A stretch of 64,000 nt of DNA from Chionoecetes opilio (GCA_016584305.1 JACEEZ010001812.1:1-64000), one strand, 5' to 3'. Positions 11,386 through 23,108 are shown, numbered from the stretch's first letter. Made by a program: numbers and translations. Notes: a model not told the origin generated them from the sequence alone.

Positions 11386-11757
11386 TAAGGAGTTGTTGTG
11401 TGTAAGGGGTTGTTGTGTGTAAGGGGTTGTGTGTGTAAGGGGTTGTTGTGTGTAAGGGGTTGTTGTGTGCAAGGGGTTGTTGTGTGTAAGGGGTTGTTGT
11501 GTGTAAGGGGTTGTTGTGTGTAAGAGGTTGTTGTGTGTAAGGGGTTGTTGTGTGTAAGGGGTTGTTGTGTGTAAGGGGTTGTTGTGTGTAAGGGGTTGTT
11601 GTGTGTAAGAGGTTGTTGTGTGTAAGAGGTTGTTGTGTGTAAGGGGTTGTTGTGTGTAAGGGGTTGTTGTGTATAAGGGGTTTGTTGTGTGTAAGGGGTT
11701 GCTGTGTGTAAGGGGGTTGTTGTGTGTAAGGGGTTGTTGTGTGTAAGGGGTTGTTGT
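11386..11757. repeat. 17-bp GT-rich minisatellite, right part
   Basis: About 21 copies of GGGGTTGTTGTGTGTAA with occasional AGAGG variants. It continues the array broken at 9993. Confidence 0.95.
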
Positions 11758-12363
11758 TGCCGCTAACATCTGTTCGTCCGCCTCGTATTCTGGTTGAAAC
11801 ATATAGGGTTGGATATATATATATCCAATATAAGCCCTATAAGTTGGGCTCCCATCACAATCTGAGGTTCGTTTTCCTCATATTATACGCGAGGAGCGTC
11901 ATTTATTTCGGTCTCAGATTGAGCATCGTACTCTAGATCTGTAACACTGACAGAATCACTGTCTGATACCAAAGTACAATCGCTCATCATCACATTTGCT
12001 GACAGGTGTCACGCGGGGAGAAGACTGCCGTTTACATTCTCCGCTCCTCCTGTGACGTCATCAATAATATTCGTAGCCCTGTTGGAGAGAAGAAAAAAAA
12101 ATTAGCGCGCTTTTTACAAAAGTCGTGTTTTTACGGAAATAAGGTCTGGAAATCAATTATTTTTGGTGGATTTGGTGTTTTGAATGTACATTCAACATAA
12201 TTAGGCAAAAAAAAAAAGGGTCTGGACGATTACTTTAAGTGTTGCTGTTATGGGAACGGTAGAAGTTGGAACCGTATGTAGGAGAGTGGACGTTGGCCAT
12301 GTTTTGGTCCTTGGTCCTTAGTTCCTTGCTTAGTAGACTTTCCTGGGGTCTGTTAGCTAATAA
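11758..12363. other. Interval with a CRE-type palindrome, no gene recognised
   Basis: Contains a perfect TGACGTCA at 12053-12060 and a short (TA)n near 11815. Otherwise I see nothing identifiable. The three TGACGTCA palindromes at 12053, 12532 and 12577 all lie within 530 bp. Confidence 0.4.
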
Positions 12364-12620
12364 ATGGCACCGAGGAGGACGTGTGAGGCGTGCCAAGAGC
12401 CCCTGAGACATGGAGAACAATGTGGTGTGTGTGGGGAAGGACGGGGAGGCAGGACACACCTCTCTCGTGCCTGCTCGGCCTGCCTCGGCCCCGCTCGTCA
12501 AGGTCGTCTCCACCACCCACCACCACCTGGATGACGTCATTGCTGCTCCTCTGAGGCACGTCATCAACCCCAGCCATGACGTCACACTCCCTGCTGCTGG
12601 GATGACACTACTGGCCAAGG
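12364..12620 (+). CDS. Possible exon(s) of an unidentified gene
   Basis: A GC-rich island in AT-rich surroundings. A 57-codon frame from ATG at 12364 carries three CxxC pairs (TCEAC, QCGVC, ACSAC) and stops near 12537. A different frame, 12478-12620, reads LVKVVSTTHHHLDDVIAAPL and runs to a good donor-like CCAAG|GTAACA at 12616-12625. The two frames cannot be one unspliced protein. I do not recognise either, and the minus strand is also open over the same span. Two perfect TGACGTCA palindromes lie inside. It may be a host exon or promoter/first exon, or non-coding. Confidence 0.25.
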
Positions 12621-12653
12621 TAACAAATATTCCTCATTCTAATCGGTATTATT

Positions 12654-13187
12654 TAACGATAGGACCAAACTTCCCTACACAATTGGGAGCATGGTTTTTG
12701 TTTACCTTATTGTATTCTAAGAGACATTTTCTCTATGAGCTTTCCGTCGCAAATCAACAGTTTCGGAGATATAGAACATTTTAGGTGGGAGGAGGAATAC
12801 GTCTCCTTGTTTACAAAAGGCCTCCCTCTTCCTCTTCTTGTGACCTGCATCGCTTTTGTTTCGGAGTAAGTTCTCCGTGCGCACCCGTGGCTAGGAAGTT
12901 AATCTCGGATTTGGTATTTTATTAAACTTTTTATTATTGGACCCAGTTAGGAGGTTAGGTTAGGTTAGGTAAGGTAAGGTAAGGTAAGCGATGCAGGTCA
13001 CAAGAAGAGGAAGAGTGAGGCATTTTGTAAACAAGGAGATATTCCTCCTCCCACCTAAAATGTTCTATATTTCCGAAATTATTGATTTGCGACGGAAAAC
13101 TCAATGAGAAAATGTCTCTTAGAATACAACAAGGTAAACAAAAACCATGCTCCCAATTGTGCAGGGAAGTTTGGTCCTATCGTAAAA
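12654..13187. repeat. Large imperfect inverted repeat (arms ~200 bp)
   Basis: 12654-12854 on + is closely matched by the complement of 12988-13187 (shared blocks include ACCAAACTTCCCTACACAAT, AGAACATTTTAGGTGGGAGG and CTTCTTGTGACCTGCATCGC). The ~133-bp spacer contains TTAGG-type repeats. A third copy in the orientation of the right arm lies at 14256-14485. Confidence 0.85.
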
Positions 13188-13270
13188 ATTTACCAACTTT
13201 TTTATTATTAGACCCAGTTAAGAGGTTAATGGTTAGGTTAGGTTAGGTTAGGTTCAGGTTAGGTAAGGTT

Positions 13271-13504
13271 CAGGGGGGGCATTTTCAAACACTACTAAGA
13301 CCAACTTAGCGCTAGTTGGACATTTTCGGAAGCAAATTTCGCTCCGCCTAAGACAGCGCAGCGAGTGTAAACTAAGGCAGGGTTGGGGTCGTCTTAGCCT
13401 GCAATTTTCTTCGTCACCATAACAACAATGGTTATATTATTGGTTATATATTATATATTTTAGACTATATATAGTATATTAGGCTGTATAATACACTATG
13501 TATA

Positions 13505-13597
<93 letters not shown>

Positions 13598-13959
13598 ATA
13601 TAATATATAATACTATATATATAGGTGTGGGCTATATATATACTATATATATAGGGGTGGGCTGGGTGGAATAGATATGATTTGCGACAGAAACGGTTAG
13701 CAGATTAATTCTAAACATCAAAACTCCCAGAAAAAAAGTTTCGTTATTCACGATAATATCACATACTGGCTATGATGTGTGTGTGGAGGATTAAAAGGGG
13801 GAAGGAAGAGGAGGGAGTAGAAATAATAGAATACAAAAAAGGAGAGAGAGAGAGAGAGACTCCCTCGGCGTGGTGACACTGCACTGTGACTAGCAGAAAT
13901 ACATACCTGGCAAATCAAGGAGAAGGAAGAGGAGGGAGAAGAAATAATTGAAGAAGAAA

Positions 13960-14005
<46 letters not shown>

Positions 14006-14240
14006 TCCCTCGGCGTGCTATACGTATTTCCCGCCAAATACAGACTTGTGTCGCACGCGCTGATTGGTTGAAGCGTAGGTGGTGGCACTAAGAAGGGTTG
14101 GGCTTACTGTCCCCTTACACGAGGCTAAGATGACGTCCTAAAATGCTTCCTTAGTAATCTTCTTAGCCCGGTATAACTAAGTCGGTCTTAGGACGCTAAG
14201 AGAGTGTAGTTTAGAGCCCCTTCGAAAATGGCCACCCAGG
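13271..14240. mobile_element. Possible TIR element around AT/AG microsatellites
   Basis: The left edge GGCATTTTC..AACACTACTAAGACCAACTTAG is partly mirrored by the right edge, read inward as GGCCATTTTCGAAGGGG and then CCTAAGACCGACTTAG. The match is patchy and no duplication is evident. Inside are (AT)n at about 13508-13620 and (AG)n at 13842-13858 and 13965-14003, plus a repeated ACTCCCTCGGCGTG motif (13859, 14005). Confidence 0.35.
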
Positions 14241-14255
14241 TTAGGTTAGGTAAGG

Positions 14256-14485
14256 TAGCCACGGGTGCGCACGGAAAACTTACTCCGAAACAAAAGCGAT
14301 GCAGGTTACAAGAAGAGGAAGAAGGAGGCATTTTGTAAACAAGGAGACGTATTCCTCCTCCCACCTAAAATGTTCTATATCTCCGAAACTATTGATTTGC
14401 GATGGAAAGCTCAGAGAAAATGTCTCTTAGAATACAATAAGGTAAACAAAAACCATGCTCCTAATTATGTACGGAAGTTTGGTGT
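14256..14485. repeat. Third copy of the inverted-repeat unit
   Basis: Matches the right arm at 12988-13187 in direct orientation, and extends further, sharing GTGCGCACGGAAAACTTACTCC with the complement of 12855-12897. The 95-aa frame here is an accident of the repeat. Confidence 0.85.
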
Positions 14486-14783
14486 GGGATATTTGGATGG
14501 GGTACAAAATATGGGTCGCAACCACATAGTTTTTGAGTTAGGGGCGGCGTAAAAATTCCCGTATATTTAATTAGCTTAAGTTAAGTTAGATTACCGGTAT
14601 TATCATGGTTTAGGTCATCCTCAAGCCTGACAATTTTAACCTGTCTCATCGTGTAGATCTCTTCATTCTGAGTCTTTTGAACCCTATTTCCCATGGCGCA
14701 ATTGAATTATAATGGCGATACATATACTACCGAAAATCTACAGTTATTTCATCCAGAAACGGTTAAGTTTGGTTAAATCAAAT

Positions 14784-14935
14784 CAGATTTGGTTAGGTTA
14801 GGTTGGAGGTGAGGTTTGGTTAGGTTAGGTTGGAGGTGAGGTTTGGTTAGGTTAGGTTGGAGGTGAGGTTTGGTTAGGTTAGGTTGGAGGTGAGGTTTGG
14901 TTGGAGGTGAGGTTTGGTTTAGTAACAGATGATAT
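14784..14935. repeat. TTAGG-containing minisatellite
   Basis: Four to five copies of a ~28-bp unit, GGTTAGGTTAGGTTGGAGGT followed by GAGGTTT. TTAGG-like short tracts also occur at 12955-12990, 13228-13270 and 19325-19440. TTAGG is the usual arthropod telomere repeat, but these are short interstitial variants and not a telomere. Confidence 0.85.
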
Positions 14936-15197
14936 CAAGAAAAAAAGAATTTACAAAACTACGGATGGCTGTGCAAGGCGGAACAAGATTTGCGGGGCAG
15001 GCCGGGAGGGGCGGGATGGGCATCTATAAAAATATAAAAACACACCTATAAAAAAAATAGATTTTCGGCAAAAACGAATGCCATATTCATTCAAAACACA
15101 TCAAAACTCTTATGGAAAACAAACAAGTTTCAGCCTCGAAATTGTGGGATGACCTAAACCGTAAATTTACCAGATTACCGAAGGTCGAGGGTGGTCG

Positions 15198-16004
15198 TTT
15201 CCGATCTGGAAAGGGAAAGGGAACCGTCAGGACTGCAACAATTACCGCGGCATTACATTGCTCAGCGTGCCAGGCAAGGTGCTTGCCCATCTATTGCTGA
15301 CACGGATCCGCAGCCATTTGCTGAAGCATCAGAGACCAGCAATCTGGGTTCACGCCTGATAAGTCAACAATTTAGTCATACGGACCATATGCTAGCGCTT
15401 CGTGTCCTGGTGGAACCCCGACATGAGTTTCGACAGGGGATGCTTGCAGTCTATGTTGATCTCAAGAAGGCGTTTGACTCGGTGCATCGTGAGTTACTCT
15501 GGGATCTTCTGCGACTTCGCGGGATTCCTGCAAGGACTTGGTTTGATGACTGGTCTGTACTCTGGGACTGAGAATGCTGTGAAGTGTGGGGCAGGTGTAT
15601 TCAGCTTCTTGCCTGTGAATACAGGAGTGAGGCAAAGGTGTTTCTTTGCCCCATAATTTTTCAACACTTGTATGGACTGTGCATTGGGCAAAGTTGTAGG
15701 TCAAAGGGATTGTGGAGCATCCCATGGCAACACCAAGATCACTGATCTTGTTTTTGCCGATGATGCAGGAATCTTTGTTGAGTCGCTGGAGGTCTTGGTG
15801 ATGGCTCTCGAGGCTCTGCACGAGGAGGCAAAGCCTTTGGGAGTTGAGGTCTTCTGGCTCAAGACCAAGGTCCAGGTATTTGGAGGTTTACTAGATGAAA
15901 CAGTACAGTCTGTTCATGTGTGTGGCGAGGACATAGAGATCTTGGAAAGTTTTACATACCTTGGTAGTGTAGTCCATAATTATGGCGGGTCGCGTCAAGA
16001 AGTG
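15198..16004 (+). mobile_element. LINE-C (RTE-like), copy 1, 5' part of reverse transcriptase
   Basis: Translated pieces in order: DCNNYRGITLLSVPGKV (near 15230), HMLALRVLVEPRHEFRQGML, AVYVDLKKAFDSVHRELLWD (15443-15502), AVKCGAGVFSFLPVNTGVRQ (15570-15630), ITDLVFADDAGIF (the FADD active-site motif, near 15740-15775) and IEILESFTYLGSVVHN. These are reverse-transcriptase motifs of an APE-type LINE; the tail-region sequence of its second copy resembles RTE elements. The copy has frameshifts and stops and is broken at SRQEV (16004) by an antisense LINE-B, resuming at 18906. Confidence 0.85.
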
Positions 16005-18905
16005 GTTTTTTTTTTTTTTTTTTTTACAACAAAAATGGGTAACACAAAGCCCGCTTAGTTGCCAGTCCCTATAAAGAAGACAGTAAGAGAATAAAATAAA
16101 AACAGAGGGGTAGGCCAATTTAGTTCGGGAGGTGTCTTGTTACTTTTCTTTTGAAAAGATTTAAGTCATAGGAAAGTGGAAAAATAGAAACAGGAAGAGA
16201 GTTCCAGAGTTTACCAGTGAAAGGGATGAAAGTGTAAAGATACTGATTAACTCTTGCATTAGGAAGATGGACAGAATAGGGATGAGAATAAGTAGAAAGT
16301 CTTGTGCAGCGAGGCCGCGGGAGTGGGGGAGGCATGCAGTTAGCAAGTTCAGAAGAGCAGTGAGCATGAAAATAACGGTAGAAGAGAGCAAGAGAAGCAA
16401 CATTGTGGCGGTGATTTAGGATTTGAAGACAGTCAGTCAGAGGAGAGGAGTTGATGAGACGAAAAGCTTTTGACTCAACCCTGTGTTAGGATGGCTGTAT
16501 GAGTGGATCCTCCCCAAACATGTGAGACATACTCCATACATGGGCAGATAAGGCCCCTGTAGAGAGTAAGCAATTGGGAGGGAGAAAAAAAGGACGCAGA
16601 TGCCACAGTACACCTAACTTCTTAGAAGCTGTTTTAGCAAGAGATGAGATGTGAGATTTCCAGTTCAGATTTTTAGTAAAGGATAGTCCTAGAATGTTCA
16701 TTGTAGAAGAAGGAGACAGTTGAGTGTCATTGAAGAAGAGGGGATAGTTATCTGGTAGGTTTTGTCGAGTAGATAGGTGAAGAAATTGAGTTTTTGAGCT
16801 TGACAAAACAAGGTTTGCTTTGCCCCAATCAGAAATTATAGAAAGATCAGAAGTTAGGCGCTCGGTGGCATCTCTCCGTGAATCACTTAGTTCCTGTTGA
16901 GTTGGACGTCTAATAAACGACGTTAAAAATGCAGGGTAGAATCATCAGCGTAGTAGTGGATAGGGCTTTGAGTTAGACTTAGATCATTAATAAATAATAG
17001 AAAGAGAGTGGGTGATAGGACAGAACCCTGGGGAACACCACTATTGATAGATTTAGGAGAAGAACAATGTCCGTCTACAGTAGCTCCAATAGAACGGTTT
17101 GAAAGGAAACTTAAAATGAAGACACAGAGAGAAGGATAGAAACCGAATGAGGGTAGTTTGGCACAAAGATTTGTGCCAGACTCTATCAAAAGCTTTTGAT
17201 ATGTCAAGGGCAACAGCAAAAGTTTCACCGAAACCCCTAAAGGAAAATGTCCAAGATTCAGTTAGGAAAGCTAGAAGAGTCGCCAGTAGATCGCCCTTTA
17301 CGGAAACCGTACTGACGATCAGATAGAAGATTGTGAGCAGATAGATGCTTAAGAATCTTCTTATTAAGTATAGATTCAAAAACTTTAGAAAGGCAGGAAG
17401 TCAAAGCTATAGGACGGTAGTTTGAAGGATTAGAACGGTCAGCCTTCTTAGGAACAGGTTGGATGTGAGCAAACTTCCAGCAAGAAGGAAAGGTGGAAGT
17501 AGATAGACAAAGACGGAAAAGTTTGACCAGGCAAGGTGCAAGCACAGAAGCACAGTTTTTGAGAACAATAGGAGGGACTCCGTCAGGACCGTAAGCCTTC
17601 CGAGGGTCTAGGCCAGAAAGGGCAAAGAAAACATCATTCCGAAGGATCTTAATGACAGGCATAATAAGTTCAGAGGGTGGAGGAGAAGGAGGAACAAGCC
17701 CTTCATCAGCCAGAGTGGAATTTTTAGCAAAGTTTTGAGCGAAGATTCAGCTTTAGAAGTAGATGAGACAGCTGTGGAGCCATCTGGGTGAAGCATAGGA
17801 GGGAAAGATGAAGAAGAAAAATTGTTAGAGATGTTATTAGCTAGATGCCAGAAGTCACGAGAGGAATTTCGATTCAGAAAGATTTTGACATTTTCTATGA
17901 TGAAAGAGTTTTTTGGTAAGTTGAAGTAAAGATTTGGCATGATTACGGGCAGAAATATAAAGGGCATGAGTTTCAGGAGATGGATGCTTACGGTACCGTT
18001 TGTGAGCCACCTCTCTTATCTCGGACAGCATGAGAACAAGCAGAGTTAAACCAAGGTTGACGGGCTTTAGGATTAGAAAAAGTATGTGGAATGTACGCCT
18101 CCATGCCAGAGACTATGACCTCAGTTATGCGCTCTGTACAAAGAGATGGGTCTTTGACATGGAAGCAGTAATCATTCCATGGAAAATCAGAGTAGTACTG
18201 CCTTAGGTCTTCCCACTTAGCTGAGTTGAAGTGCCAGAAACACCTCCGCTTAGGTGGGTCCCGAGACGGTACCGGAGCAATAGGACAGGTTACAGAAATA
18301 AGAATGTGATCGGAGATACCGAACGGAGAGAATAGTTTCACAGAGTAAGCAGAAGGGTTAGTAGTTAGGAAAAGATCAAGAATGTTGGGCGTGTCTCCAA
18401 GGCGGTCAGGAATACGGGTAGGGTGCTGCACCAGCTGCTCTAGGTCTTGGAGGATAGAAAAGTTGTAGGCTTGGTTGGTTGCTTGGTTGGCTTGGTAAGT
18501 CACCAGGTTGGTCAGTGAAAGAAGATGATAGCCAAAGCTGGTGGTGAACATTGAAGTCCCCAAGAATGGAAATTTTAGCTAAAGGAAAATGAGATGAGAT
18601 GTGCTCCACTTATGATGTTAAATAGGCGAAGAATTTTACATAGTCAGAGGAGTTAGGTGAGAGATATACAGCACAGATAAATTTAGTAAGAGAGTGACAT
18701 TGAAGTCGAAGCCAGATGGTAGAAAATTAGGAAGATTCAAGGCCGTGGGCACGAGAGCAAGTGATGTCATTGCGCACATATACGCAACAGCCAGCCTTGG
18801 ATTGAAAATGAGAATAGAGACAGTAAGAGGAGACAGAAAAAAAGCTGCTCTCAGTGCTCACAGACAACTGAGTTTCGGTGAGGAAAAGAAGATGAGGTTT
18901 AGAGG
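16005..18905 (-). mobile_element. LINE-B (Jockey/CR1-group non-LTR), antisense, nearly complete
   Basis: Its poly(A) tail is the T-run at 16005-16024. Going 5' to 3' on the minus strand: endonuclease (FLTETQLSVST near 18890; [17 protein letters not shown] near 18545), linker (SSRDFWHLANNISNNFS), and reverse transcriptase (GPDGVPPIVLKNC, NYRPIALTSCLSKVFESILN, DRQYGFRKGRSTGD, NSGVPQGSVLSPTLFLLFIN, YYADDSTLHF). The C-terminal region (SKKLGVLWHLRPF, NARVNQYLYTFIPFTGKLWN) ends at a stop near 16120. At least six frame breaks make it inactive. It is inserted in LINE-C copy 1. A more intact copy is at 39270-41747. Confidence 0.9.
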
Positions 18906-19101
18906 ACAATCCTTACGGGGGATTGACATAGCCCACGGTGTTATGGACTTGCTCAGTACGAGTATTTGGCGTTATCGGTACCTATGCAGGAGGACAAAGA
19001 TCCGGATCTTCAAGTCGCTTGTGATCCCTGTCTTACTCTATGGTTGTGAGATATGGACACTAAATAGCGATTTGAATAGGCGAATCGATGCCTTTGGTAA
19101 T
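18906..19101 (+). mobile_element. LINE-C copy 1, continuation
   Basis: Resumes the LINE-C frame after the LINE-B insertion: GIDIAHGVMDLLSTSIWRYR, CRRTKIRIFKSLVIPVLLYG, CEIWTLNSDLNRRIDAFGN. The frame is cut at 19101-19102, a TA, by a TA-flanked MITE. Confidence 0.85.
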
Positions 19102-19102
19102 A

Positions 19103-19165
19103 CAGTAAAAGCCTTATAACTCGGCACTGTATAACTCGGAATTTGATATAACTCGGCATGGCAGC
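19103..19165. mobile_element. Left end of a TA-flanked MITE (AACTCGG family)
   Basis: Starts CAGTAAAAGCCTTATAACTC directly after TA within LINE-C. The complete element of the same family is at 58989-59157. The matching right end is not found here, so this copy is truncated or rearranged. Confidence 0.65.
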
Positions 19166-19660
19166 GATAAGTTTTTTTTTTAAATTTCAGGGTTACTATT
19201 CAGCAAGAGTTGGCGGGCTCCCCATTCCATACAACTTATTTTTTTCTACTATTTTCGGCTCAGTATAATTTGCAGTAGTTATTCTCTTGCGGAAACCAAA
19301 AATTTTGAACTTATTTTTATATAATAATAGCTAGGTTATGTTACGTTTTGGTTTGGTTAGGTTAGATTTAGGTATGTTTAGGTTTGGTTTAGGTCTGGTT
19401 TAGGATAAGTTAGTTTTAGTATAGGTTTGGGTTAGGTTTTGTGATAAAAATGGACGAGGACTGCGTGGTCATTTTCTGAGACACTGAGTAATTTTTCCTG
19501 GCCTAATATTTGTGCTTTTTCAGATGGAGAAATTTTATTTTCCAGAAACCTGTTTTAAAGTTTTTGTTTTTTCATCGCAAAGCCTAGGATTACTGTTTGT
19601 ATTGATAACAATGTATCACTGTAATGCATAAATATCACCGGAACCGTAAAACCAACGGGT
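19166..19660. other. Non-coding interval with TTAGG/TTTAGG tracts
   Basis: Degenerate GGTTTGGTTAGG-type repeats at about 19325-19440; no gene recognised. Confidence 0.5.
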
Positions 19661-19661
19661 A

Positions 19662-20015
19662 TACCCTTTGGCCAGGTCGGTTAAGGCGCCAAGTTGCAGT
19701 GCAATACTTTTGATTCGGCTACGGTTTCGAATCCTCTGCCGGGGAAGAAAAAGGAAATTAATTTATTCCGATTATGATTACAAGCCTGTATGTCTGTTGG
19801 AAAGACATACTGACAGGTTTTCAAAGGTAACTGTTTGCCCATAGGCGATGTGTAAGCCTCTGTCGGGTCCAAGCTGTAAACCCCCACATAGAAGATCACT
19901 GGCTTCTAACCATAATCCTGGCCTATATGCATAGTCTCTGTCAAGGGCCCATTTTATATTAGAAACACCCCCCCATGACAGATGTTTCCCCTTCAGGAAT
20001 CCCACTCAGAATATC
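19662..20015 (+). mobile_element. Second tRNA-derived SINE family
   Basis: An A-box-like GGCCAGGTCGGTTAAGGCG (near 19672) and a B-box GGTTTCGAATCC (near 19725) are about 50 bp apart, as in tRNA-like heads with a variable arm. The sequence after the B-box is unlike a tRNA 3' half, so this is a SINE and not a tRNA gene. The end of the body is uncertain. Confidence 0.55.
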
Positions 20016-20182
20016 ACGCAAGCAAGATACAGGAGACGAGAAAACGAAGTAAGAAGGTATCCCGGCCTGTGTTTTTACTATCCGGTTCGCCGTGCTACTT
20101 GAATATCCGGTCTATCCGGCCGGGATACCGGAATATGCTTGAACGACGAATTATGCTACACTATCTATGAAGCAATATAGTA

Positions 20183-20774
20183 CAGGTTGAAGGTTTCCCA
20201 GCTCGGCAAGCTGTCGGGACCAGCTGCCATGAGCACTGGTCCATATGGAATTTTCAGATGTTCTAGAACGGTAGATTATATTAAGGGGAACAAAAACATG
20301 AAAATTACACTGAAAAAAAATACAGGAAAAAAATAATATCTTTTCTTGAGGTCATACCTGAGATGACCCCACACCATTGATATTTCACACAATCCGCACT
20401 TGAGGTTTCCTGACATACCAACTTCTTCAAAAGGTAAATTTTCAGAAATAGTTACAACATTGTTCTTCCTTTTCTTTCACTTCCACCAGTAGGTGTTCTC
20501 GACTTTGGGAGACATAATAAAGGAAAAGACCTGTAAGAAGTAAACACAAAATAACAGTGTTCCAACTCTACAGTCACAACACCCTGAACAATAACAACAA
20601 CAAATCGCGGGAGAGAACCAAGCGCCTAGTAGTTGGCACCTAGCGCCGCCCGGCAACTACGCGACCGTGGTTTTGGGTGTTTTGGCCGTGTTTTGGAAAA
20701 TCCGGAACCATAGGCCGAGTTTTTTGGGTGTTTGCCGAGTCTTGGGTGGATGCGAGTTTGGGAACTTCAACCTG
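20183..20774. mobile_element. TA-flanked pogo/Tigger-like MITE, copy 1
   Basis: Begins CAGGTTGAAGGTTTCCCAGC and ends GCCGAGTTTGGGAACTTCAA then CCTG, with TA on both sides (20181-20182, 20775-20776). Same family as 31831-32313 and 47740-48202. Non-coding. Confidence 0.85.
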
Positions 20775-20906
20775 TACTACACTATACACTACCCTCCCGA
20801 GTTTCGCGCTTGCTTTCTTCCGGAGGTATAGCGCGAAACATCAGCGGATCGCGAAACTCGGGTATTATAAACCCTGTAAAAATGCTTATTTAGTCTGGGA
20901 TTTTTT

Positions 20907-20909
<3 letters not shown>

Positions 20910-20965
<56 letters not shown>
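20910..20965. repeat. (TG)n microsatellite
   Basis: T-run followed by about 25 TG units leading into the SINE body, the usual tail structure of this SINE. Confidence 0.95.
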
Positions 20966-21539
20966 CTACAGCGCCGTTAGGCAGTGACCTCCAGGGTGGG
21001 ATGGTAGGCCCTGGAGGTTAACTTGAGGGCTGTGTACCTACCGTATTTTACAGCTTATAAGACTCACTTTTTCCCCAAAAAATATCCTGAAAATGCCCCA
21101 AGCTCCCTGTCCACCCAGCAGTGAATGAGTACTGGGTGTTAGCCTAGGGTTTGTGACCCGCTTCCCGGGGTGGTGGCTTCGCCACACTACGTAGAGAAGA
21201 GGAAGGAGGAGAGGAGCTTGAGTGGGAGTCACCCAGCGATGCTGTTTTTGGTCTGAGTGAGTGAGCTTACACATATCTTGTCAGCTGATGGTTTGTGTGA
21301 CAGTGTTATACGGCAATAACACTGTCACAATGCCTTCTCTCTTCTCTCCTGTCTCCTCCAGTACCTCCAGAAACCACAGTACCACACCGTCATGGTTTAA
21401 TCCTTATAAAGGAGTATTTTGAGGTAAATGAAGGTAAGGTGCTACTTATTTCGAGGTGTCCATCTTATGCGCACCGGCTGTCCTGTAGAGAAAAACCAAC
21501 AATGAAAACAAAGCAAAACTACAAGCTATACTAAGCCTT

Positions 21540-21751
21540 TTTTCAAAAAAAAAAAAAAAAAGGGGGGGTTTAAAAAAAAAATTTTTTCAAAAAAAGAACA
21601 AAAAAAAAAAGGGGGGGTTTTTTAACCCCCCCCATTTTTGGGTTTTTCCTTTTTCCCCTTTTTTTCCTTTTTTTCCCAACCTTTCCAACCAGGGTTTAGT
21701 GTTTCCCTTTGGGGAAACGGGTTTTTTTTTGGAAAGCCCAAAAAAAATTTT

Positions 21752-21795
<44 letters not shown>

Positions 21796-23020
21796 CCGAG
21801 GGGTGAGTTAACAATCTTTGTCACATTTTTTTACAGGAACCAAAACCGCAAACCCCCCTTTTTGCCCTAACCCCAAAAACCACAAAACCCCCGTTGGTTT
21901 CCTTATAAAAAGGAGTTTTTTGGGTTAGTGGAAACGGGGGTTAAGGTAACTACTTATTTCGAGGTTTCCCTTTTTTGCCCCCTTTCCTGAGGAAAAAAAA
22001 AAAACTGGAAAAAACGCAAAAACTCGTATATAACCCTTTTAAAATTATAGCGGAAGGTTTGGGGGTGTGTGTTTTTGGGGGGGGGTACAGGGGGGTTAGG
22101 CAGATTATGTAAGCCGAACCCGAGCTTGACCGATACAGGTTTATAAGCAAAAATCCAAAGAAGAAAAAAGCTTCCGAGGGGTTTTTCTGGGTTCCAGTTG
22201 ACCTTGTGGGGCTTAAAACCATTAAAAGTAGGAGGGCCTAAAGAAACACCCACATGCTGCCCATTAGTTCCCCCTTCTTGCAGTATGGGGAACGGGGGCG
22301 GCATACCCTTCACAGCCTCCTTTTCTTCGTCCCCCCGGGGGCCAAAAACACAGCCCCAAGGCCCTGGAAAATCCCATTGGGGTTGAAAAGGGTGTGCACA
22401 CAAAACCACACACACCCCCAAAAAAAAACCCAACAACCAAAAAACAAACAAAACAAAACCCCCCCAACCCCAACCAACAAAACCACCCCACCCCCCAACC
22501 AAAACCCAAACCCACCAAACCAAACCCCCAAAAACCACCCCCCCCCACACAAACCCCCAACACAACAAAAAAACACAAACCCACCCCCCAAAAAACACAA
22601 AAAAAAAAAACACCAAACAACACCCCCCAAAAAAACAAAAAAAAAAAAAAACAAAACCAACACAAAAAAAAAAAAAAAAAAACCCAAACCACCCAAACCC
22701 AAACACCACCAACAACAACCAAACAAAACCCCACCCAACCACAACCAAAACAACCACACACCAACCCCACAAAAACCCCCCAACAAAAACACAAAAAAAA
22801 AAACCCCCCACCCACCAACACAACAAAACCCCACCCACCAAAACAAACCCAACACCCCAAAACCAACACACACAAACACACAACCCACACACCCACAAAA
22901 CCCCACCCCCCAAACCAACCACACAACCACCCCAAACCCCACCAACACCCACCAAACCCAAACCCAAAACCAACAACACACACACACACAACAACACACA
23001 CACACAAAAAAAAAAAAAAG
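21540..23020. other. Low-complexity, probably mis-assembled tract
   Basis: 21540-21830 is dominated by long A, G, T and C homopolymers, including a C-run of about 40 bp at 21752-21792. From about 22396 to 23017 the + strand consists almost entirely of A and C. The very long frames across it (up to 420 aa) are an artefact of that composition. It looks like a failed long-read consensus or an extreme simple repeat, not a gene. Confidence 0.75.
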
Positions 23021-23108
23021 CAAAATTTCGGGTAAAAATGCGCGAAATTTGGGATGATAAAATTTGGCTCAGCGCGAACTGCATAAGCGTGAAACTGGGG
23101 AGGGTAGG

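Larger units (their letters stand above)
20787..23108 (-). mobile_element. CACTACCC-family TA-flanked element, copy 1 (inverted, disrupted)
   Basis: Left end CACTACCCTCCCGAGTTTCG after TA (20785-20786). A degraded right end GAAACTGGGGAGGGTAG lies at 23092-23106. Relative to the copies at 33838, 48240 and 61503 it is reversed: its left edge corresponds to their right edge (GCTTGCTTTCTTCCGGAGG). A TG microsatellite with a truncated SINE (20965-21035) and the TTACAGCTTATAAGACTCA block follow. The interior from 21540 is of abnormal composition. Confidence 0.7.

Noticed and set aside
12235..12618. 127-aa minus-strand frame
   Set aside because: Overlaps the + strand candidate exon, has no recognisable motif, and is probably open only because of GC-rich composition.
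14784..14935. Telomere
   Set aside because: TTAGG units are mixed with GGAGGTGAGG and the tract is short and internal; interstitial minisatellite only.
19665..19740. tRNA gene on the plus strand
   Set aside because: Box-like motifs only; no paired acceptor stem, and a SINE body follows.
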